From Phaseolus vulgaris (Eukaryota; Streptophyta; Magnoliopsida; Fabales; Fabaceae): 64,000 nucleotides of DNA. The position numbers and the translations under genes were made by a program. This document shows positions 57,213 to 64,000 of this stretch, in pieces. Under the pieces are notes generated by a model. That model was not told the origin of the DNA, searched no databases, and saw only the letters and a program-made list of their open reading frames with translations. The stretch lies in NCBI RefSeq assembly GCF_000499845.2, contig NC_023758.2:20915285-20979284 (forward strand), read 5' to 3'. Each line of letters starts with the position of its first letter. The stretch's first letter is position 1.

Positions 57213-58082
57213 TGTTCCTGCCGATTGACTTGCTTCGCCGGTAGACTCCAATAGTTGCTTTGACCCTTCGATCTTGCCTGAGAATCGTGCCTTCTTGATC
57301 AAGAAATCTCTCACTTGCAAAGACAAAGGGGCGCCCTAGCGGCCATTTGCACTCTGACACTCAAGTCAGTATTAGGGAAAAGAAACACCAAGTGTGTATA
57401 TTAGCTTCAGTCTTAGAAACTGTGTACCTTACTAGGGTTCTTAACACCCTTTATATAGGCTGAAACTAGGGTTTACCTTTGCGTTGTTGCCCATGACTAG
57501 GGTTCCTTTGAGAATGTCCTTGCGCCGCTATTCATAGAATCTTAGCGTGTCAGGAACATGAACTTCCCTTAACTGGAGTGCAACGAATGGCAGAGTGGTT
57601 GCTTGGGTACCAACATGTGCACCTATTCTCTAGCGCCATCTGCTTCGTGGGTGCCCTAAGTATTCACGTGCCATGCATGCAACTTTTCTGGAAACCCTAA
57701 CCCTAGTGGGCCTTAGTGCCTCCTAGGATTATACACACGTGTTGCGCCTTCATACGTTATACACACCACATGCATGGATCCTTCGTGACTTAGGCTTCCC
57801 ACATATCTCTTGTCTTTAATTGTTATCTGAACGAAACTCTAGGGCCCACCTTACGTGGCCCTCTACAACTTCCTGATGGCTGATGTCCGATCTTCTTCCC
57901 CCACTGTGGGGCTCGATCTCGATCTCCAACATCAGGGCTTAGGATATAAATATCAAAGACTAACCAATTCCTTGGTAGGTGCGTCCGGGGGCCACCTCAC
58001 GTGGCCCCCTTCCATTACCAAGCATCGGTGCGTGATGTCTGAGGTCAGCCTCTGAGTCGATGGTCGAGGACTGGTCGGGACA
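57213..58082 (-). repeat. T3 5' LTR, complete
   Basis: 870 bp, TGTTCCTGCCGA to GGTCGGGACA on the plus strand. A TATA box on the minus strand (TATATAAAGG) lies at about 57,450-57,459. The conserved block GGCGCCCTAGCGGCC plus CACTCAAGTCAG is at 57,331-57,369. The 146-bp segment 57,846-57,991, bounded by CCACCT(T/C)ACGTGGCCC repeats, is absent from the 3' LTR. Confidence 0.92.
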
Positions 58083-58940
58083 CGAACTTAACCAAATGGT
58101 TAAGTGTGAAGGTTCACTTCACAAAGGCAACAATGAAAATCAATACAATAGTGATAGATGGAATGCAATGTAGAATAGAAATAGCAATAAGGTAAACATC
58201 AATGGTGGTCATGGCCGAACCAAATGATGAACCATAATCATTTAACTAAAGCAAAACAAAGACGTATATGAAATGGAAATGAATTGACAAGAGTGGAAGA
58301 AGAGTAGCTTATGGAGTGGTTGTGAGACGGATTCAGGCCACTTGGGGTGTGGTAGCCACTAAGATGAGTGAAGGGCCGCCACTTGAGAGTCTCACACCAC
58401 TCAAGATAAGACATAGCTAAGAGGATTCAAGCCTTACACACTTCTCACACAATTTGTGCAGAGTAACTTTTCTCTTCAAAATTAACATGTGATACATGGA
58501 GTAAGGCACCCTATTTATAGGAATGGGTGCCTTGGTGGCCAAGAAGGGCAAGGGTAAGATGGGAAATAAGGGAGGGGCGTCCTAGGAGGGTTGACTAAGG
58601 TCAAAATCGCACCTTTAGGCTCTCCTTCTAAAAACTAGGTCAAAAACCCTAATTCTATGTGCTTTGTCTTGAAAAAGTGGGATTGGATCAAGCCCATTTC
58701 ACTATGAGCACTCCTATTTATGCTAAAGGCACCTATTCTATCCTATCTTGCTATTTGGACCCCTAAAGAGAGCTCAAATTATTTACAACTTGTTTTATTC
58801 TTAAGAAGACCAGCAGGAAGAACAAAAGATGCTCTGGTTTGTGTCCATTTCTCCCTCTGGTGCGGTCTGATAGATCCTTGGTGAGGTCTTCACTTGATTA
58901 TGGACATGACTTCTCATAGTATGAATGGTGTTGTGCATCA
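58083..58940 (-). repeat. L-family LTR, right part
   Basis: It continues the copy begun at 44,795. Hairpin CTTAACCAAATGGTTAAG at 58,087-58,104, TATA-like CCTATTTATAGG at about 58,510, and an end GTTGTGCATCA at 58,940. With the left part, the LTR is about 968 bp. No target duplication is seen in P3. Confidence 0.75.
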
Positions 58941-60035
58941 TTGGTTGTTAACTTAGAGCCCAAATTCTTGGATTTTAAAATATACCTGAACTTTATAAAG
59001 AAGATCAGGATTTTGCACCCACTTTTGCTAAGTGCCAACATAGAGCACAAGGAGGTTTTTATGTTTTTAAGAGGTACTTATTTGCAGAAGGAAAACTTTA
59101 CATACCTCAAGGAATCACATGAAGGAGGACTCATGGGCCATTTTGGAGTTGATAAAACTCTTGAGCTTTTAAAAGGGAAATTCTTTTGGCAACACATGAG
59201 GAAAGAAGTTCAAAGACATTGCCATAAATGTATTTTGTGTTTAAAAGCTAAGTCTAAGACAATGCCTCATGGACTTTACACTCTTTTACCTTTTGCAAGT
59301 GCTTCTAGGGAAGATATAAGCATGGATTTCATATTAGGACTTCCTAGGACACAAAGAGGTTTTGATTCCATCTTTGTGGTAGTGGATAGTTTTAGCAAGA
59401 GGGCTCATTTTATACCCTGCCATAAAGTGGATGATGCTAACAACATCTCTAGACTCTTATTCAAAGAAGTGGTAAGACTACATGGGTTTCAATAGACCAT
59501 AGTTTCGTATAGAGATCCTAAATTTTGTTGGCCATTTCTAGAGAACTATTTAGGAAAGGCTAAGAACTAAGTTGAACTTCTCAACTTCTCGTCATCCTCA
59601 AACGGATGGACAAACTGAAGTTATAAATAGATCTCATTCTACTATGCTTAGGTCATCGTGAAGGGAAACCACAAATCTTGGGATGAGTACCTTCCTCATA
59701 TTGAGTTTGCATATAGTAGAGTAGTTCATAAAACTACTAATATTTCTCCATTTGAGGATGTGTATGGATTTAATCCTCTTACTCCTTTGGATTTGTTACA
59801 TCTACCTAATCCACAAGAATCTATCCATAAGGAAGAAGTAACAAAAGCCGAATTTATAAAGAAAATTATATACTCCACTATAATGAAATCTTGTGAAAAG
59901 TTGCCAAAAACAATAGAAAAACATGAGGAATGGCAACTTAATAAGATTGATTTTTATACAACTGTTGAAACTAACTCATTTGATCTGTTTGATGACTTCA
60001 ACAAATGGTCATTTGATCCAGGAAGACGAGCATAG
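58941..60035 (+). pseudogene. P3 integrase with replaced C-terminus
   Basis: Zinc region (MGHFGVDKTLELLKGKFFWQ; HCHKCILCLKAKS) and core (REDISMDFILGLPRTQRG; VSYRDPKFC where P2 has VSDRDPKFI; a frameshifted [14 protein letters not shown]). So the first Asp and the Glu are kept but the second Asp is Tyr. After FVHKTTNISPFEDVYGFNPL-like sequence the protein switches at KAEFIKK to SCEKLPKTIEKHEEWQLNKI and SFDLFDDFNKW, instead of the DLVWLHLRKDRFP domain of P2. Stops and shifts between 59,490 and 59,660. Confidence 0.82.
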
Positions 60036-60113
60036 TTTTCAAAGTAGGAATAAGGTTGTTGTTCGAGAACAACCTTGTAGATCTGAGGACAGATCCTCTC
60101 AAGAAGGAGGGGA

Positions 60114-61087
60114 AGATGGCAGAGCCCCCATCCACACACAACCACATAATACGGAATATGAAGACTTAAAGGTTGTTTACAGATTTAATTGCAAATATGG
60201 GTCTAATTGGGCTTTTGTTTATTTTTGTAGGTCCAATCAAGAGGACAACTCTAGCATGAATGAATGTACAAACATATTCAAGAAGACCTCCAACTCATCA
60301 AAACATAAATTAGAGTTTTGGTCAAAAGAAGACAATAAGACCGAGTTTAGGCTGACTAGTTAACATTCTTTTTTGGGCCAAGCTTTAGCTTAAATAAATT
60401 GTATAAAGTTGTTTAGGATTTCATGGGTCATGTATTGGGCCTAGTAGCATAAAATAATTGAACCAAATATTTGGGCCAAGTAGCATAGGATTTTGGGCTT
60501 CAATTTGGGCAAATAGTAAAATAGGTCTAGTTAGGGTTAAAAGTGACTAGTTAGGGTAAAAATTGGGCTTCTTTGATCCCAATGCAACCCTGAAACGTCT
60601 AGGGTATATTTGATGACGAAAATTACCTTGGCAAGGACCACATGGACGTCCACTTGGCAGCCTAGGAGTGGAGAGGATTTAGCATGGAAGGTGTGAGTTA
60701 AACATGGAAACCATGACTCCACATGGCACCTTCTCATTGGAGAGTTTTATTTTGAATTTTCAAATTTTGGCTCCAAAATGTTCAGCCCTCTCTCCTATAT
60801 TGAGGTGCTTGGCTCTCATTTTCTAAGATCAAATATATGAGTGAATTGCTGTCATGTTTGCTTGTTTTCTCACTCCCTTGTCTAGACTCTCTAAGATAGA
60901 CACCTTGATCTTCTTCTTCACCTTTTCCAAGTGATATGGCCCAACAAATCACTCTCCCTACTTCTCATGCACCTTCAAGGAAACCATAGCTCCATTGGAT
61001 CCATCCTTGTCCGCTTCCTCCATCAAGCTTCCACACAGGTTCATCAAAAATCCAAGAAACCAATTCGGAATGAAGGCAACACCATCA
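60114..61087 (+). repeat. P3 3' LTR
   Basis: Preceded by the polypurine tract AAGAAGGAGGGGA (60,101-60,113). Starts AGATGGCAGAGCC (TGATGG mutated) and ends AACACCATCA. About 974 bp, longer than P1 and P2 LTRs, with extra sequence in the U3 half; the TATA-to-end half (AGTGAATTGCTGTC) is collinear with them. Confidence 0.8.
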
Positions 61088-61789
61088 TTGTTAACATGAA
61101 CTATGTACAGATATTTGTTGTGATTAAATAATAGGTGTTGCTTAACTATGTACATCATGGGTAGTTTTGTTGGCCCTTTAGTGCACCTATATATTATAGA
61201 CCCAAAATAAACGAAATTATTGGTGCATGTGAATAGATTTCAAGTAACTTCCTGCTTTAAGTCCTCCTTAATAAATAAATCTCTCATACTAAACTCATCA
61301 GTTTATTAGAAATTCTAATCCCATATCATTTTAGAACATATGGCATAGAATATTGAAGAAAAGTTGTTTTTTTCTCCTAAAAATGTCCAAATAACTATAA
61401 TTTTGGTTGTTATTATTTTCTATTTTTTTCTTTAATTTTTATTTTCGGGTTTAATGTAGATTGTTGAGAATACTAGGTTTGAAATTAGATGCAAGATAAT
61501 GATCAAGTGTAACATGACAGTAATCATGATCAGCAACACAATTCACCTGTTGAAGATTATAATAATTATTAGTTTTTTAAAAGCTTTGTAATGACTTGAA
61601 ATTTTTTATTAGATGTTTTCTTTGGTTTGAATGAGTTACTTTTGAATATTTTGAACATTTGAAAATAGTATTTTATCATACTTTTGAATATATGTCCAGG
61701 AATGTTGATTTATATATGTCCAAGTATGAAATCTTTTGAATATATTCAAGTCTGGAAAAAAAAAGTTTTAAATATCTCCAGGTTTGCAA
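61088..61789. other. interior of a CACTA-like element
   Basis: AT-rich, no clear gene. A short segment near 61,460-61,570 (ending QHNSPVEDYNNY-stop in one plus-strand frame) could be the end of a transposon gene; this is a weak guess. Confidence 0.35.
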
Positions 61790-62098
61790 AAAAAAATTAC
61801 ATTACATACGAATCTTCGTATATAATTTCACCCCACAGTTACATACAGATTTTTTGGTATGTAATACAACAGTAATTACATACGAATATTTTTGTATGTA
61901 ACTGTCTGATGAAATTATATACGAAAAATATTCATATGTAAATCTAACAGATTATTACATACAGATTTTGAATACATATGTAACAGTTACCTACGACAAT
62001 TTTTTTTATGTAATTCATATGTAACTATGTTTTACGTACGGATTTAGTCTCTTACATACAAATTAGTGTTGTATGTAATACCAATTTTTCTTGTAGTG
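61790..62098. mobile_element. second CACTA-type right end with subterminal repeats
   Basis: It ends TTTTTCTTGTAGTG at 62,098, complement of CACTACAAGAAAAA. The preceding 300 bp contain at least ten copies of TTACATACGAA or its complement, in both orientations, a subterminal array of the CACTA kind. The motif differs from GTGGCGG at 43,213, so the two ends belong to different families. The left end was not located. Confidence 0.7.
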
Positions 62099-62596
62099 AA
62101 ATATGAAATATTTTCTCAGAACAATAATACAATGAAAGTTAAATCATTTGTAATGATCTTTGTATGCTTCGTTGTATTGTTCTTCTTCTTCAAGGTCTTT
62201 ATATAGTGTTTCAGATTGTGACCATTGAAGCTTTCGATCATCTCTTTGTTCACATAGTCGTTAGACATTGTATAAAGAATTCTTTGCTCTTTATTTATTC
62301 TTCTGCATTTTGGACTTTAAATGAGATTAATTTGTTTCTTATTTTAGTCCCAATGTGAAAGTTGAATAATCAATGTTGTAATCTTTGGGTATCCTTCATT
62401 TTTGTGCATTGTTCATCATCTTCATCACGTCGAACGTTGAATATGATAACTTCTGCTTTGATTATATTCTTCACGTCTTTGAATGTTTGAAATAATTTGA
62501 ATTGTTTCCTTTATTATCTTCTTATGTGAATGTTAACCCTTTAAAGGTTGTGACTTGAATCTTTAATCATATCTTTGCCACAAATGCTTTATTTAT
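62099..62596. other. unassigned AT-rich stretch
   Basis: No ORF, transposon terminus or RNA gene recognised between the CACTA end and the tandem repeat. Confidence 0.4.
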
Positions 62597-62803
62597 GAAT
62601 ACTTGGTAACTTAAAGAGGTGTAAGAATATGTGTACTTGGAGAGGTGTAAGAATATTTGGTGACTTATAAAGGTGTAAGAATACTTGAGTACATAAAGAG
62701 GTGGAGAATATTTGGTCAACTAGAGAGGTTTAAGAATATTTGTGTACTTGAATAGGTGTAAGAATACTTATGTACATTGAGAGGTATAGAATACTTGTGT
62801 TAG
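62597..62803. repeat. degenerate 26-28-bp tandem repeat, about 7.5 copies
   Basis: Units begin GAATA(C/T)TTG and end AGAGGTGTAA, with starts near 62,597, 62,625, 62,651, 62,679, 62,706, 62,734 and 62,762. Divergence between units is considerable. Confidence 0.85.
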
Positions 62804-62944
62804 TGAAGGCTCTAAAGGGTGTTGATTAAGGGACTAGACATAGCCCTAGCTGTTGGGTGAACTAGTATAAATATGTGTCTACATCTCTTTACTCTATTTT
62901 ATGAATTGAGTTCATACTCCATTCAACCCTCCCCCCTTTTGGAG
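62804..62944. other. junction sequence with Copia-LTR-like G-rich edge
   Basis: ATTCAACCCTCCCCCCTTTTGG at about 62,922-62,943 is the complement of a G-rich edge like GAGGGGGGGTGAATGG of the Sirevirus-like LTRs. The resemblance is short, so an LTR in opposite orientation is only a suggestion. It directly abuts the transposase relic. Confidence 0.35.
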
Positions 62945-64000
62945 CCAAATAACTCCTATAGAATTTGCTTTATACATGTACTCCAAACAGAACTTAATAG
63001 CTTCCTCTGAAATGTTTCTTTCAATAATAGAAGTTTTCGGACAATAATAATTCTTCACATATCTCTTTAAAATCTTCATGTATCATTCAACTGGGTACGT
63101 CCATTGTAGATAAATTAGCCCATACATTATGATTTCTCTTACAAGATGAACAACCAAATGCACAATAATGTCAAAAAACAATAGAGGAAAAAATATCTCT
63201 AGTTGAAATAAGATAATATGAATCCCTTCTTCAATTTCATATGACTTTTCAAGGTCAATTGTTTTGCTACATGTCGAATTGAAAAATTAACACAATTGAG
63301 TTATAGTATGCCTCACATTTTTTGGCAAGATTCCACAAATTGCCACAATAAGTAATTGTTACATTAGAACATGACAAACATTAGACTTTAAGCCAATTAT
63401 TTTCAAATCATGTATAGATACAAGACTCTTAATATTTGAAGAGTAACCTTGTGGTACCTTAACACCTTTAAGAAATTCACAAAAGCTTATTCTCTCCTTT
63501 TTACATGCTGCAGAGAAATATGTACATTTACCAACTTCTCACACTGCCAATTCCTCTCATGTACATCCAAATGAGCATTGACACCATCCTTTGCCCTGCC
63601 ATTAATGTTGAGAAGTGTTCTAATTAAGCTATCACACATATTCTTTCCCACATGCATTACATCTATATAGTGCCTCACATCTAACTTGCACCAATACGAA
63701 AGGGTAAAAACATTGATCGTCTTCTATATGTCAGTCACAGTTGCCTTCTTTGTCTTTCCAAAAACCACATTTGAATTTTTCACCTTTTCATAAATCTCAA
63801 CACCAATTAATGGAATGGGACAAATGTCATGTTCTCGGTGTCCATTAAAGGTTTTTTTTCAATCTATGATATGGTTAAATTGTTTTAGAAATCTACAATA
63901 CCGAAGATACATTATCTTCCTTACATGTTTCAACTTCTGAAATTATGTGTTTTCTTCACAAACCAGACATACCCTGTGATCCTTCCCACTATAACCTGAC
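62945..64000 (-). pseudogene. CACTA TNP2-type transposase fragment
   Basis: Minus strand from the window edge: SGYSGKDHRVCLVCEENT, KKTFNGHREHD, VRHYIDVMHVGKNMCDSLIR, TLLNINGRAKDGVNAHLDVH, then after a frame change FCEFLKGVKVPQGYSSNIKS, LVSIHDLKIIGLKSNVCHVL, ICGILPKNVRHTITQLC, LEIFFPLLFFDIIVHLVVHL, VREIIMYGLIYLQWTYPVE and ISEEAIKFCLEYMYKANSIG. This order matches the TNP2/En-Spm transposase of plant CACTA elements, which cuts the termini. Several in-frame stops and at least one shift near 63,500; truncated at 62,945 and by the window edge. Confidence 0.9.

Larger units (their letters stand above)
44905..58082 (-). mobile_element. T3 Tat-like Gypsy element with both LTRs
   Basis: 13.2 kb including nested DNA. 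LTRs at 44,905-46,710 and 57,213-58,082 share ends TGTTCCTG and GGGACA (plus strand). It is flanked by CGAC on the left and CGAAC on the right, a 5-bp target duplication with one base lost, inside the L-family LTR. Order on the minus strand: 5' LTR, primer-binding site, gag, pol, truncated antisense ORF, polypurine tract, 3' LTR. Confidence 0.85.
43214..61087 (+). mobile_element. P3 Gypsy element carrying nested insertions
   Basis: The two P3 halves (43,214-44,794 and 58,941-61,087) are collinear with P1 and P2. They are separated by an L-family LTR, itself split by T3. About 300 bp of P3 (RNase H interior) that P2 has between 36,814 and 37,117 is missing at the junction, so a deletion accompanied or followed insertion. 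Confidence 0.8.

Noticed and set aside
1..64000. Search for tRNA, rRNA or intact host genes
   Set aside because: No cloverleaf-like block with A and B boxes, no rRNA landmarks and no complete non-transposon ORF was recognised by eye; a tRNAscan and BLASTX run would be decisive.

Overview
The window looks like gene-poor, repeat-rich nuclear DNA of a flowering plant, most likely a legume of the bean/cowpea group. That placement is an inference from the style of the retroelements (Sirevirus-like Copia LTRs carrying AACAATCGGTTGTTT motifs, and Tat-type Gypsy elements); no host gene confirms it. I see no intact host gene, tRNA, rRNA or CRISPR array. Almost everything is LTR retrotransposon, mostly decayed and heavily nested, plus CACTA DNA-transposon termini, a TNP2 transposase relic, and two captured fragments of host genes.

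Layout. 1-3,976: minus-strand Sirevirus-like Copia derivative without pol (LTR edge, accessory ORF, gag). 3,981-9,278: plus-strand Gypsy element P1 (truncated 5' LTR, tRNA-Met-type PBS, gag and pol relics, complete 3' LTR). 9,358-13,539: fragments of another LTR family (L), including an inverted pair of its LTRs, and two foreign gag pieces. 13,540-18,186: Tat-like Gypsy element T1 (minus), with its 5' LTR cut by a second Sirevirus-like element (18,187-21,888, LTR plus pol). 21,896-31,420: Tat-like element T2 (minus), with a complete 3' LTR, an antisense two-exon accessory ORF (23,238-25,928), three blocks of tandem repeats and a pol that stays in one frame apart from five stop codons. 31,421-31,938: LTR-like piece in the opposite orientation. 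32,806-39,121: Gypsy element P2 (plus), with a Copia solo LTR inserted between RT and RNase H. 39,122-43,213: DNA ending in a CACTA terminus and carrying fragments of an XH-domain (FDM/IDN2-type) gene and a glucose-6-phosphate isomerase gene, both with splice-site remnants.

43,214-61,087 is a matryoshka: Gypsy P3 holds an L-family LTR, which holds Tat-like element T3 (44,905-58,082), which holds an Athila-like solo LTR (45,578-46,674, perfect AGCCT target duplication) and a doubly truncated Athila-like element (47,345-52,003). 61,088-64,000 has a second CACTA terminus, a degenerate 27-bp tandem repeat and a minus-strand TNP2 transposase pseudogene.

The strongest unexplained pattern concerns the Sirevirus-like sequences. 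A dyad-symmetric 10-mer (CAAYCGRTTG) occurs there in pairs whose starts are exactly 21 bp apart. I counted 13 such pairs, in LTRs, untranslated regions, and gag and pol coding sequence. Other points worth attention are the captured fragment of an RNA-directed DNA methylation factor next to a CACTA terminus, and a P1/P3 subfamily whose integrase C-terminus is replaced by an unrelated tail.
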